Positions 9,380 through 19,332 are shown, counted from the stretch's first letter. The stretch: DNA of 64,000 bases from JANQRX01 sp963663975 (GCA_963663975.2 CAXXRA010000015.1:1178001-1242000); one strand, 5' to 3'. Made by a program: numbers and translations. The notes: generated by a model from the sequence alone, not told the origin.

Positions 9380-10692
9380 TAGCCGCCGCCGCGCACCATC
9401 GTGTTGGGCAGGAACAGCGCGATCTCGGGCAGCACCATCAGGATGGCAAGAGCCAGGGCCATGGCGAACCAGAACGGCACGATGCCCTTGAAGATGTCGT
9501 TCATCGGCACGTCGCCGGCAATGGACTTGACGACAAAGACGTTGATGCCGACCGGCGGACTGATCAGGCCCATCTCAAGCACGATCACCATCATCACGCC
9601 GTACCAGATCATGTCGACGCCAAAACCTCTCAGCATCGGCTCCAGCAGCGGCAGGGTGAGGACCAGGATGGCGAACCCTTCCATGAAGGTGCCCAGCATG
9701 ACCAGGGTGACCATGACGATGATCAGGATGCCGGTCTTGCCCAGGTTCAAGCCTGACAAAAGTTCGAACAGCGCCGCCGGGATGCCGGACAGGGAGATGA
9801 ACGGCAAGAACACGAACGCGCCGATGAGGATCAGGAACGCCGTCGACGTCGACGACAGCGTCTGCATCAGCGCCTGGCCGAAATTGGCCCAGGTCAGAGA
9901 CCGGCGCCACAACGCAAAGCCGAAGGCCAACAGACAGCCGATGGCCGCCGCCTCGGTCGCCGAATAGATGCCGAAATAGATGCCGCCGATGGTCGCCGTG
10001 ATGACGATCATGATCGGGATCGCCCGCACCATCGCCCTGCCGCGGCCGGACCAATCCATGCGAACGGCGGCAGCGGGACCCCATTCCGGTTTGAACGTCG
10101 TCAACAAGGTGATGGCGGCGATGAACAGCCCGGCGAGCATCAGGCCCGGCAGAACGCCGGCCATGAACAGCCTGCCGATCGATTCCTCGGTGAGGATGGC
10201 GTAGATGACGAAGCCCGCCGAGGGCGGGATCAGGATGCCGAGGGTGCCGCCGGCGGCGATGGCCCCGGTCGCCAGCTTGTCGGAATAATTGTAGCGCTGC
10301 ATCTCGGGCAGCGCTACGCGGCCCATGGTGACGGCCGATGCCAGCGACGAGCCGGACAGGGCGGAAAACCCGGCGCAGCCTAGGATCGTCGCCGAGGCGA
10401 GTCCGCCGCGGAAATGGCCCACCCAGGCGTAGGCGGCATCGTAGAGATCGCTGCTCATCCGCGAGACGCCGGCGAGGTTCCCCATCAGCACGAACAGCGG
10501 CAGGATGGCCAGCGCCTCCTGCATGGTCGTGCTCAACACAACCGTCCCCAGGGAAGGCAGTGCGCCGCGCAGATTGAGGAACCAGTGTCCGGCGAACCCG
10601 ACGATCATCATCGACAGGCCGACCGGCATGCGGATGGCCAGCATCAGCAGGAGAACGGCCAGGCCGATCAAACCGATATCGATATTGGACAT
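9379..10692 (-). CDS. dctM: TRAP transporter large permease DctM
   Basis: 437-residue, about 12 transmembrane segment protein that forms the transport channel of a TRAP uptake system. Hallmarks include the N-terminal VLLLMLAIRMPVGLSM segment, GSSLASAVTMGRVALPEM and GILIPPSAGFVIYAI. It starts 4 bp after dctQ ends. Its stop codon lies exactly at the MITE B boundary. With dctQ and dctP (16766-17800) it makes a complete TRAP system, but dctP is now separated by a transposon. Substrate likely an organic or aromatic acid (inference from context). Confidence 0.93.
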   Translation of the reverse strand: MSNIDIGLIGLAVLLLMLAIRMPVGLSMMIVGFAGHWFLNLRGALPSLGTVVLSTTMQEALAILPLFVLMGNLAGVSRMSSDLYDAAYAWVGHFRGGLASATILGCAGFSALSGSSLASAVTMGRVALPEMQRYNYSDKLATGAIAAGGTLGILIPPSAGFVIYAILTEESIGRLFMAGVLPGLMLAGLFIAAITLLTTFKPEWGPAAAVRMDWSGRGRAMVRAIPIMIVITATIGGIYFGIYSATEAAAIGCLLAFGFALWRRSLTWANFGQALMQTLSSTSTAFLILIGAFVFLPFISLSGIPAALFELLSGLNLGKTGILIIVMVTLVMLGTFMEGFAILVLTLPLLEPMLRGFGVDMIWYGVMMVIVLEMGLISPPVGINVFVVKSIAGDVPMNDIFKGIVPFWFAMALALAILMVLPEIALFLPNTMVRGGG

Positions 10693-10696
10693 CTGG

Positions 10697-11230
10697 CTAG
10701 CTGGATTTTTCGCTGGGATCGACGTCGCGCCGGAACTGCGCCAGGCCGACGATCAACTCGACCAACAGCACCACTCCATAGGTCGCGAACCCGAACGCCA
10801 TGGCGTAGTAGAACGGCTCATGGGAAATTGACAGGCTGGAGGTGGTGAACGCGCACAGCAGCCCGCACATGCCGTTCCTGATCAGGGCGTAACAGGCAAA
10901 CGCGATGATGGCGATGCCCAGCACCCGCACCAGGACGTCCGTCCACCGGGTCACGATGCGCCCGCCGACCATGTTGAGGACATCGACCGCGACATGGGCG
11001 CCGCGGCGCGCGCCATAGGCCAGCGAAAAGGCGACGCTCAACGACAGGGTGAGGCCGACAATGTCGCCCAGGCCGTTGAGCGGGTCGTTGAGGACATAGC
11101 GGAAAAAAACCCCGACGCCGGTCATCACCACAAGCGCGGCGACCGCAACGCTTCCCAAACGTCCGAGCACGCCAACCGCGCCGTCGGTCACACCGAGGGC
11201 GCGGTCGATCGTTTTTGCCGGTTCAGACAC
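10697..11230 (-). CDS. dctQ: TRAP transporter small permease DctQ
   Basis: 177-residue membrane protein with four hydrophobic segments, including the family pattern FFRYVLNDPLNGLGDIV followed by LAYGARRGAHVAVDVL. It supports DctM in the TRAP complex. The start is GTG at 11230 with only a weak ribosome-binding site. The natural upstream partner dctP lies beyond the IS1595-family transposon at 11266-16764, so dctQM has probably lost its original promoter unless the transposon supplies one. Confidence 0.9.
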   Translation of the reverse strand: MSEPAKTIDRALGVTDGAVGVLGRLGSVAVAALVVMTGVGVFFRYVLNDPLNGLGDIVGLTLSLSVAFSLAYGARRGAHVAVDVLNMVGGRIVTRWTDVLVRVLGIAIIAFACYALIRNGMCGLLCAFTTSSLSISHEPFYYAMAFGFATYGVVLLVELIVGLAQFRRDVDPSEKSS

Positions 11231-11789
11231 TTAACGTTCTGTCCCGTTTCGATCCCCGATCAGTTGGGGAATTATACACTTGACCGAACACCCTGCGACC
11301 CCCTATATTGTGATTAGGAATACAGAACAAGGGGTTGCGTGATGGCGAAGAAGGGACCAGGGAAAGCGCATCGGGACGGTATCAGCTTCATCGAGCTGGC
11401 TGACATGTTCCCTGATGAAGCGTCGGCGACCGCATGGTTCGAGGCGCTGGTTTGGCCGAACGGCCGTCACTGCCCCCATTGCGGCAACACCGAGACCGCC
11501 GAAGCGCCGCCATCCAAGAAGCAGCCCTACTGGTGCCCGGCTTGCCGCAAGGGCTTCTCCGTGCGGATCGGCACGGCGCTTGAGCGGTCCCGCGTTCCGC
11601 TCCGAAAGTGGGCCATCTCCATTTTCCTCGAGATGACCAACCTCAAGGGCGTGTCGTCGATGAAGCTGCACCGCGACCTCACGGTGACGCAGAAGACGGC
11701 TTGGTTCATGCAGCAGCGCATCCGCGAGGCGTGGGCGGGCGAGGCCGACGCGATTATGGCCGGCCCCCTGGAGGTCGATGAGACATATA

Positions 11790-13433
11790 CCCGGATTTCC
11801 CAAATGAATTGCAATTTGATGACGCGCATGGTCGATTCTGCTATAAGAATCAATGCATTATCATCATCACACCGGGCGAGGCCCGTGTCACCCGGCGGGT
11901 GAACCCAGGACCCCCCATTTACGGGTCGATTTCGACCGTCGCCTCAAGCTTGAATTCCATGGTTCCAAGGTTACGTCAGACGCTGGATTGCTCGCCTACC
12001 GGGAGCTTGACGATGCCCTTGGCCTGACCGAGGTTGGCGGCGGTCTTTTCCAAGACAGTCGTACCGGCAAGAACGGGCGGCATGGCATGACGGGGCAGTT
12101 CCGTCAGTCGGTGTTTGGCCGGCTCGGCGGATATGATGATGTCAACGATGCCGATCGTCTGGCTCGCGATCCCGCCATGCGGTGGATTGTCGGTGGCAGG
12201 GCGATCGAAAGACAGGCTGCCTCGACCAGCCAGATGGCTCGGTTCGAGACGGAGTTTCTGGCCACCGACGAGAACACGGAAGCCTTGGCCGACATCAACG
12301 GAATGTGGATCGACCGGGTTCATGACCAGCACCCACCGAAGATGATCATTCTCGACATGGACTCAAGCGTCAGCCCGACCCATGGCGACCAAGAGGGTAC
12401 GGCCTACAACGGCCACTTCGGCTCCACCTGCTATCACCCCCTGTTCCTGTTCAACCAGTTTGGCGATCTGGAACGGTGTTCGCTGCGCCCTGGCAACGTT
12501 CACAGCGCCGATAACTGGGCAAGCGTGCTGAAGCCGGTTGTCGTTCGCTACAAGGGTCGGAAGGTGCGACTGTATTTCCGAGGCGACGCCGCCTTCGCCT
12601 CACCGGACCTCTATGAGTTCCTGGAAGCCGAGAGCTACAAGTACGCGATCCGCTTGCCAAGGAACCATGTTCTTCAGGAAAGCATTGGCCATCTGCTCAC
12701 GCGCCCCCTCGGCCGGCCGCCGAACCATGTGCGGCGCTATTACGCCAGCTTCAGCTATCGGGCTGGAAGCTGGGACAGGAAGCGGCGCGTGGTCGCCAAG
12801 GTGGAATGGCACCCCGGCGAACTGGTTCCCCGTGTCGGCTTCATCGTCACTAACCTGTCCCGCCCGGCCGAGCGCGTGGTCGCCTTCTACAATCAGCGCG
12901 GTACGGCGGAGCAGCACATCAAGGAAGGCAAGAACGCCATCAGATGGACCCGGCTGTCATGCCGGAAGTTCCGCAACAACGAGGTCCGGCTGCAGCTTCA
13001 CGCCCTGGCCTACAATCTCGGTAACTTCATGCGGACACTGGCCTTGCCGAAGGAGGTGGAGCACTGGTCGTTGACCACGCTGCGCGAGAAGCTGGTGAAG
13101 ATCGGTGCCAAGGTGGTCAGCCATGGCCGCTATGTCACGTTCCAATTGGCGGAGGTGGCGGTGACCCGCGACCTGTTTCGGAAAATCCTACGGCTGATCG
13201 ATGATCTGCGGCCAAGACCCGCTCCGGCGTAGGGCCGAGGAAATCGACGGTGAGGAGAAAGCGACAGGAGAGGTGCGTCTGGATGGCGAGAAAAATGACC
13301 GAATGGCCCTCCAAACGGAGGCCGCTCACTAAAATCAGGCCATCGGATGGCTGCAAAAGGAGATGCCGTTCCCTTGGCGGTGGACCAGTGGTACGATTTC
13401 CACGAATTTGGATGTCATCTGGGGAATGTCGGA
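11790..13433 (+). mobile_element. IS1380-family element (1644 bp)
   Basis: Ends CCCGGATTTCCCAAATGA at the left and a related TCCGACATTCCCCAGATGA at the right (complement), flanked by a TATA repeat (11786-11789 and 13434-13437). It carries one transposase gene. Length and the 4-bp duplication fit IS1380. It disrupts the IS1595 transposase, so it arrived after the transposon did or was already inside it. Confidence 0.85.
11853..13232 (+). CDS. IS1380-family transposase
   Basis: 459-residue DDE transposase. Conserved points seen: GSKVTSDAGLLAYRELDDAL near the start, ILDMDSSVSPTHGDQEG (first Asp), YFRGDAAFASPDLYEFLE (second Asp) and TAEQHIKEGKNAIRW (Glu), then LHALAYNLGNFMR. Length matches the family. 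The exact start is uncertain; the ATG at 11853 precedes the conserved part by about 30 codons. It looks intact. Confidence 0.9.
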   Translation: MHYHHHTGRGPCHPAGEPRTPHLRVDFDRRLKLEFHGSKVTSDAGLLAYRELDDALGLTEVGGGLFQDSRTGKNGRHGMTGQFRQSVFGRLGGYDDVNDADRLARDPAMRWIVGGRAIERQAASTSQMARFETEFLATDENTEALADINGMWIDRVHDQHPPKMIILDMDSSVSPTHGDQEGTAYNGHFGSTCYHPLFLFNQFGDLERCSLRPGNVHSADNWASVLKPVVVRYKGRKVRLYFRGDAAFASPDLYEFLEAESYKYAIRLPRNHVLQESIGHLLTRPLGRPPNHVRRYYASFSYRAGSWDRKRRVVAKVEWHPGELVPRVGFIVTNLSRPAERVVAFYNQRGTAEQHIKEGKNAIRWTRLSCRKFRNNEVRLQLHALAYNLGNFMRTLALPKEVEHWSLTTLREKLVKIGAKVVSHGRYVTFQLAEVAVTRDLFRKILRLIDDLRPRPAPA

Positions 13434-13954
13434 TATATCGGCGGGAAGCGCAAGAACATGCCGAAGGCCAAGCGCCGGACCCTCAAAGGGCGTGGCCCGG
13501 TAGACATGACGGCAGTGGCGGGCGTGAAGGATCGGGCCACCAACACTGTCGCCGCGAAAGTAGTCCGTGACACGACTGCCTCGACTCTGCAATCATTCGT
13601 CCGCGATCATGCTGGGGAGGCCGCCGTGATCTTCACGGATGAGCATGGGGCCTACCGGGGGCTGCCGCGACACGAGGCCGTCAACCACTCGGTCGGGGAG
13701 TATGTGCGCGGGATGGCGCACACCCAGGGCATAGAATCCTTCTGGTCGATGTTGAAACGCGCCCACAAGGGCGTCTACCATAAGCTCTCGCCGAAGCACC
13801 TGGATCGCTACGTCCGCCAGTTCGCCGGGCGACACAACATCCGGGAGCACGACACCATCGACCAGATGGCGTCCGTCGTTGCCGGGATGGTCGGCAAGCG
13901 CCTCTGCTACCGCGACCTGATCGCGGACAACGGCTTGGACTCTGGGGCGCGCAG

Positions 13955-16568
13955 TTGAGCGAAGAGCTCCTACAGATTGAGCCCAATCAGTTCGGCCGAT
14001 ACCGATATTTCAAACTCGGCGCGTCCACGTTAGGCCAACTCAAAGACGCCAAGATCATCAGGGGGCGCTTCGACCGCAGCCTTCTCGCCAAAAAGCCTGA
14101 CGGGCTGATCGTGCTGCGTGACGGTACCGTTCGGGCGGTAGTCGAATACAAGCCCCCGGCAAAGCTAAAGACCGCCAAACAAATTCAGAACGCCATTGAC
14201 CAAGAGCTTCCGGTCGCGCGGGAGCTTGGGAAGATCTACATCGTCACCTCCGGCTCGAAGTCTATCTGGATCAACGCCGAGACCGGAGACCGAGTGCGAA
14301 CGGAGGGCGGATCGGAACTGACCTTCATCGTTGATGCGAAGGCACTTGCTCGTGGCGAAGGGAACGCGGTTGAGTTGGAGCGGCTGCTTGACGCCGCCCA
14401 GGCGTCTCTTAGCGCAACGAACAACAGGCTGGCCGCGCCCGCCGTGCACGATCCGTCGGCTCTCGCAAACACCATATGGCAGAAGATTATGGGTGCAGAC
14501 CGGGAAATCCCCTGAGAAGTGCCTCTACAACGTGGTCGAGCTATTCGTCTTCAAGTTTCTGAGCGACTTGGGGGTGTTGAGAGAACACAACGACTATTGG
14601 CATGTGGAGAGCATCGCCACCCGCTCCAATGCCAGCGACGCGCTCAAGTACTATGCGAACAACTGTAGGAAGGAAATCCAAGAGCTGTTCCCGTCGGGAG
14701 ACGACGGTACGAGCATCATCAACGGCACCATCTTCGTGAACGAGGATGGGGCCGCCAATGTGGCGCAGGCCGCGCTGTTCTCCGAGATCATCGGGGACCT
14801 GGCGAACCATGATCGCAACTTCGGATCGTTCCGCTACATCAAGCGCGAATTCAAGACCCGGCTCTACGAGTCGTTCCTGCGGCAAAGCGCAGGGATCAAG
14901 GCTCTAGGGCAATGCTTCACGCCTCGCAATGTCGTGCAGGCGATGGTGAAGATGGCGGGCGTGGTGAACAGCGGAGCGCGAATATGCGACCCCTTCTGCG
15001 GAGTCGGAGGGTTCGTGCTGGAATTGCTGATGGAGAGACCGGAACTTTACAAGCAGTTCGCTCCCAAACAAGGTCGAATTTCGCCAGAAATCACCTTAGT
15101 CGGCTACGACAAGGGCACCGACGAACAGGAAGACGAGAGAACGATCATCTTGGCGAAAGCCAATATGCTGATCTACTTCTCCGACATGCTTGCAAAACAT
15201 CACTCGCGCGAGGAACTGCGGACGTTCTGCGACAAGGCACTCAACAACGTGTTTCGCCTACTCCGCAGCAATCTCGGAACGTTCGCGCTCGTTGACGATG
15301 AGCCGTATGACCTGATCGTGACGAACCCGCCCTATGTGACTAGGGGGAGCAAGAGCCTCCAAGAGGCTATCTCGAAGTGCCCGGAAACTGGGCAATTCTA
15401 CGACCTCGGACTCAAGGGCACGGAAGGGCTTGCGCTCAACTGGATCATGAAGAAACTCCGGCCCGGGGGAGAGGCGCTTGTAATCGTCCCGGACACGCTA
15501 TTGCGCCGACCACCAGCTCTACGGGCGCTGCAACAGCACTGCATCGTACGAGGTATCGTCTCCCTACCGGCGCGCACCTTCTACGCGACGACCCGGCAGA
15601 CGTACATCTTGGCTCTTGAACGAAAGCATGAGCCAGAAGAACAGACCGATCCGGTGTTCAGCTACATCGTTCAGTCCATCGGCGAAACCTTGGACGCGAA
15701 CCGGATTGAGACCACCGAGAATGACTTGACCGAGATGGTGAGCTTGTTCCGGCAGTTTCGGGCGGCGCCAGGTAGCTTCGATGCCCAGTCACCACGCTGC
15801 AAGGTCGTGAAGTTCGCTGCGGTGGCGGATCGGCGCGACTGGAGAGTAGAGCGGTGGCGGTCTCGATCCGAGAGGGTGGGTCTCGGTATCGAGAAAAATC
15901 GGGAGGTGGTGAATCACACCGAGTTCATCGCAAGGATGGACCTGTTGGTGCACGACCTTCAAGCGATGATCTATTCCTGCCGCGATAGCACCGACACGAA
16001 TCCGTCATCCGGCACCAAGGCGGTATATCTCGGCGCCTCCGCATTCGCCTACATCACCACCTACACCGGGTGGACGAAACGGGCGCTGCACAAGCTCAAG
16101 TCCGACGGGTCGGACTGCCTGCCAGTCTACAGCGCGGCGGCGGGCGCCAGCGCTTACGTCGCGCCCACGCATTTGGGTCGCATTGACGCTTCCCCAGAAA
16201 ATCCGCTCGTTTCCTTCGCCGCGAATGGCGACGGTAGCGCGGGCACCAACTTCATTGTCCACGAAAGTCCTTTCTACGTTACAGGTGACCGCACGATCGT
16301 CCGAATTGTCGATGGACGGATCGACCCCCGCTATCTCGTGTACGCGCTCCGCAACATGAAAGCCGTGCACGCTTTCGACCATACGAACAAGGCGGTGCCG
16401 ACGAATCTGCGGGATGTCAGCGTGGAGATTCCGGTGAACGATGCCGGCGAGTGGGACATTGATGCTCAGCGCGAGATCGCGAAACGGTATGACGCCATTC
16501 GAGCATTGCAGACAGGCTTGCAGCAGCACAGCGCTGCAACACAGGCTCTTGATATACAGATCGGATAG
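13955..16568 (+). pseudogene. Single-chain restriction-modification enzyme (nuclease, methylase and specificity regions), frameshifted
   Basis: The gene starts with TTG overlapping the transposase stop (TTGA). The N-terminal 185 residues contain KKPDGLIVL then VRAVVEYKPP, a PD-(D/E)xK pattern as in the HsdR N-terminal nuclease. After about 14489 the protein continues in the next frame: GKSPEKCLYNVVELF, adenine-methylase motif I (CDPFCGVGGFVLEL), motif IV (NPPY) and a C-terminal target-recognition region (GWTKRALHKL to the RYDAIRALQTG helix), like HsdM joined to HsdS. One extra A near 14489 (ATT-A-TGG) explains the shift; without it the protein would be about 870 residues, like a type IIG enzyme. 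If the extra base is a sequencing error, the gene is intact. Confidence 0.8.
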
Positions 16569-16579
16569 GGGAGCACTCG

Positions 16580-16759
16580 ATGGCCCGGAAGAAAACCAAG
16601 CCGAAGCCGACGCTGGCCCCGGAGCGGGTGGTCAACCCGCGCTACGCCGTGGCGACACCGGAGATGGTGGGCCTCGCGCTGTTGCAGCACAAGCCAAAGG
16701 GCGGAGACAGGAAGGCCAAGCCATCCCGTATCAAACGCCCCGTTCGGTCAAGTATATAA
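16580..16759 (+). CDS. Small basic protein, 59 residues, third gene of the IS1595 transposon
   Basis: Short open frame 11 bp after the restriction-modification gene, preceded by GGGGAGCA. It begins MARKKTKPKPTLAPERVV, has a middle part PEMVGLALLQHKPKGGDRKA, and ends RPVRSSI; about a quarter of the residues are Lys or Arg. The TAA stop lies inside the right terminal inverted repeat of the transposon, so the frame ends where the element ends. No family recognised. It could be a DNA-binding accessory or control protein, or a chance frame. Position, spacing and ribosome-binding site favour a real gene. Confidence 0.5.
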   Translation: MARKKTKPKPTLAPERVVNPRYAVATPEMVGLALLQHKPKGGDRKAKPSRIKRPVRSSI

Positions 16760-16765
16760 TCCCCA

Positions 16766-17800
16766 TCAGTTGGTCACGCCGTTATAGGCGTCGACCAGAT
16801 CCTGACCCGTGATCTCCGCATCCGAAATGGACTGCGATACGTCGACGGTATCGGCCAGGAAGGCGTCGACGACCGGCTGCATCCTGGCTTGCCATTCGGA
16901 CCTTTGGGCGTCGCTCAGCTTGATCTCCTCGACCCCGTTCTCAACCGCAAGACCGACGCCGGCGGAGTACAATTCGTCGTACCGGGTGGCGCCGCCGAGG
17001 CTGAGGTCGAGGCCCGATGCGTCGTCGACGCACGTCCTCTCCGCTGCCGTCAAGCCGTCGTAGACGTCCTGGTTCATCAGCAGGAACATGCCCGAGGAGG
17101 ACACCGGCAAATTGGTGACGACATAATTGGCGGGCTCGAACAGCTTGAACGATCGAATCGCGCTGGCGCCGATATGGACGCCGTCGATGACGTCGTTGGT
17201 GAAGTTCTGATGGACCACCGGCACCGGTTGCGACACCGCGACCGCGCCCAGAGCGTTGACGTAGGGCTCGTCCTGCGGCGAGGTCACCCGGATCTTCAAC
17301 CCCTTGAGATCATCGAGCGAATTGATCGCCTTCTTGGTCAGCAGGACCTTCGGGTCGACCGACCACAGAGCGAGGATCTTGGCGTTGTATTCGCCATCGA
17401 TCAGGTCGATCGCGTTCCACAGCTGGTGGGTCGCGTGGACGCCGTCATCGCTGGTGCCGGGCACCGTGATGGCGGTGCTGAACGGGAACACGTGACCGGT
17501 ATAGCCGGGCAGGCCGAAGGCGATGTCCGACACGCCCTGCACCAGCGAGCCGTATTGCGGCGGACCTCCCTTGACCAGCGACCCGCCGAAATGGCCGGTG
17601 ACGGTCATGCCCGAGCACGCAGCCTCGACCGCTTCCTTGAAAGGCTGGACGACGGCGGCGTTCATCGGGTGCGGGGCACCGACGAAATAGGACAGGTTCA
17701 GTTCGGTTTCCGCCAATGCCGCCGTGCTGGCGAGGCCGACACCGACCGATACGGCCGCGGCGAGAATCAGGCCTTGCGAGTCACTTCTCATTTTCCTCAT
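16766..17800 (-). CDS. dctP: TRAP transporter solute-binding protein DctP
   Basis: 344-residue periplasmic binding protein. An N-terminal signal peptide (hydrophobic run to STAALAE) precedes the mature part starting ETELNLSYFVG. Family segments include the ligand-gripping region GLKIRVTSPQDEPYVNALGA and VIDGVHIGASAIRSF. The ATG overlaps the stop of the aldehyde dehydrogenase (TGATG), with a strong GGGAGG upstream. The transposon inserted right after its TGA stop. Partners dctQ and dctM are at 11230-9379. Ligand unknown; context suggests a carboxylate. Confidence 0.92.
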   Translation of the reverse strand: MRKMRSDSQGLILAAAVSVGVGLASTAALAETELNLSYFVGAPHPMNAAVVQPFKEAVEAACSGMTVTGHFGGSLVKGGPPQYGSLVQGVSDIAFGLPGYTGHVFPFSTAITVPGTSDDGVHATHQLWNAIDLIDGEYNAKILALWSVDPKVLLTKKAINSLDDLKGLKIRVTSPQDEPYVNALGAVAVSQPVPVVHQNFTNDVIDGVHIGASAIRSFKLFEPANYVVTNLPVSSSGMFLLMNQDVYDGLTAAERTCVDDASGLDLSLGGATRYDELYSAGVGLAVENGVEEIKLSDAQRSEWQARMQPVVDAFLADTVDVSQSISDAEITGQDLVDAYNGVTN

Positions 17801-19332
17801 CACATTCCTCCCTTTGAATATTGGCGGGTGACACCCGCATCGGCGACGTGCAGCAGCCATCCCGGCTGACTCGATATCGAATGGTACCCCTGAAACTGGA
17901 TGACCCCCTCATAGCCCAGATTGCGACCGATCCCGGACTGTTTGAATCCCCCGAACGGGCCGCGGCTGTCCTGGGCGGTCGGCCCGTGGGCGTTGAGATA
18001 GGTGTAGCCGGCCTCGAGCTGCCTGGCCAATTTAACCGCCCGCTCGGGATCGGCCGTCCACACCGACGAGCACAGACCAAATGTGGTGTCGTTGGCCCTG
18101 GTGATGGCCTCTTCCTCGGTATCGAACGGCATGATCGGCAGGGCCGGACCGAATTGCTCCTCGGTGACCAGGCGCAACGCCGGATCGGGATCGTAGGCGA
18201 GCGTCGGTTTTTGAAAATAACCGCCGGCGTAGAGATCCTCGTCGGGCACCTCGCCGCATTCCTTGAGATCGGCGCCGGCGGCGCGTGCCTCCTCCAGCAT
18301 GCCGGTGACCGTCTCGAGCTGTCGGCGATTGTTGACCGGACCCATGGTGGTGCCTTCCAAGAGACCGTCGCCGATCACCTGTTTCTCGCACGCCGCCGTC
18401 AGCCCGGCCACGACCTCGTCATAGCGCGAGCGATGCACGTAGAGACGCTTCAGCGCCATGCAGATCTGGCCCGACGACATGAAGGTGCCGAGATACATGC
18501 GCATGAAGGCGCCGGGATCGAGTTCGGCGTCCTCAAGCACGATGGCCGGGTCATTGCCGCCCAGTTCCAGCGTCACCGGCGTCAGATTGGCGGCGGCGAC
18601 CCGCATCACGTGCTTGCCGACCTCGATCGAGCCGGTGAAGTTGACGTAGCTGGCTCCGCCATGTCCGACCAGCGCATCGCCGATTTCGCCGGATTTGCCG
18701 GTGACGACGTTGACCACGCCGGCAGGCAGCAGCGCGGCGATCTTGTGAAGCGTCAGCGACGGCGCCAGCGCCGAATTCATCGACGGCTTCACCACCACCG
18801 TGTTGCCGGCCATCAGCGCCTGCGGCAGCTTGGCGCCGAGTATCGACAGCGGCCAGTTCCATGGCACGATGAGCACGGCGACGCCGCGCGGCTGGCGGGT
18901 GATGATGGTGTCGAAGGGCGGCCCCGACAGCCGCTCATCGGCCGCCAGGCGGTCGGCGAAGGACGCGGTCAGGCGGAACCGGTCGCCGAGGCGGGTCATC
19001 TCGAGCAGGGTTTCCTTCAACACCTTGCCATGCTCGCGGCAGAACAAGCGCGAGCGATATTTGACGTCCTCTTCGTCGGCCACCAGTTCGTCGGCGATTC
19101 GATTGAGCAGCGCGGCGCGTTCGCCATAGGAGGTCTTCGACCAGGCAGGATAGGCGCGGGTTGCCGCCGCCACGGCGGCGTCGACATCGGCCACGGTCGC
19201 CTTGGCGGCGTGCCCGACGAGTTCGTCAGGGCGGGCCGGATTGTGGATCGGATAGGTTCCGCCGTCCGACGCCTTGCCGATCTCGCCGTCGATATAGAGC
19301 TCGGTTTCGATCGGCCGGTCGATGTTCGACAT
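17800..19332 (-). CDS. NAD(P)-dependent aldehyde dehydrogenase
   Basis: 510-residue ALDH superfamily member. Seen: VPWNWPLSILGAKLPQAL and VKPS (cofactor and substrate region), the catalytic Glu in TLELGGNDP, the catalytic Cys in SSGQICMALKR, and EEQFGPALPIMPF. Strong Shine-Dalgarno GGAGGGG before the ATG. It lies between the OsmC-like gene (30-bp gap) and dctP (1-bp overlap), so it is operonic with the TRAP transporter. It could oxidise the aldehyde made by the ThDP enzyme at 7401-9104 (inference). The exact substrate cannot be read from sequence. Confidence 0.92.
   Translation of the reverse strand: MSNIDRPIETELYIDGEIGKASDGGTYPIHNPARPDELVGHAAKATVADVDAAVAAATRAYPAWSKTSYGERAALLNRIADELVADEEDVKYRSRLFCREHGKVLKETLLEMTRLGDRFRLTASFADRLAADERLSGPPFDTIITRQPRGVAVLIVPWNWPLSILGAKLPQALMAGNTVVVKPSMNSALAPSLTLHKIAALLPAGVVNVVTGKSGEIGDALVGHGGASYVNFTGSIEVGKHVMRVAAANLTPVTLELGGNDPAIVLEDAELDPGAFMRMYLGTFMSSGQICMALKRLYVHRSRYDEVVAGLTAACEKQVIGDGLLEGTTMGPVNNRRQLETVTGMLEEARAAGADLKECGEVPDEDLYAGGYFQKPTLAYDPDPALRLVTEEQFGPALPIMPFDTEEEAITRANDTTFGLCSSVWTADPERAVKLARQLEAGYTYLNAHGPTAQDSRGPFGGFKQSGIGRNLGYEGVIQFQGYHSISSQPGWLLHVADAGVTRQYSKGGM

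Larger units (their letters stand above)
11342..13958 (+). pseudogene. IS1595-family transposase, split by IS1380
   Basis: The N-terminal part (11342-11789) has the family zinc ribbon: CPHCGN, then CPACRKGFSVRIGTAL, followed by the helix-turn-helix region. The first catalytic Asp is in LEVDETY, immediately before the IS1380 insertion. The rest (13438-13958) has IGGKRKNMPKAKRR, FTDEHGAYRG (second Asp), HTQGIESFWSMLKR (HxxxxE-type) and a C-terminal tail. Joining 11342-11789 to 13438-13958 keeps the frame and gives about 322 residues, so the insertion is the only visible damage. The two halves are the same gene. Confidence 0.88.
11266..16764 (+). mobile_element. IS1595-family transposon with restriction-modification cargo (~5.5 kb)
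   Basis: Inverted ends GGGGAATTATACACTTGACC (left) and GGGGATTATATACTTGACC (right, complement) with a flanking direct repeat ATCAGTT (11259-11265 and 16765-16771; the family usually makes 8 bp). In order it holds an IS1595-type transposase, a single-chain restriction-modification gene that starts on the transposase stop codon, and a 59-codon gene that ends inside the right terminal repeat. A 1644-bp IS1380 element sits inside the transposase. It was inserted just after the dctP stop codon and splits dctP from dctQM. Without the IS1380 the element would be about 3.85 kb. Passenger genes are known in the IS1595 family. Confidence 0.85.
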
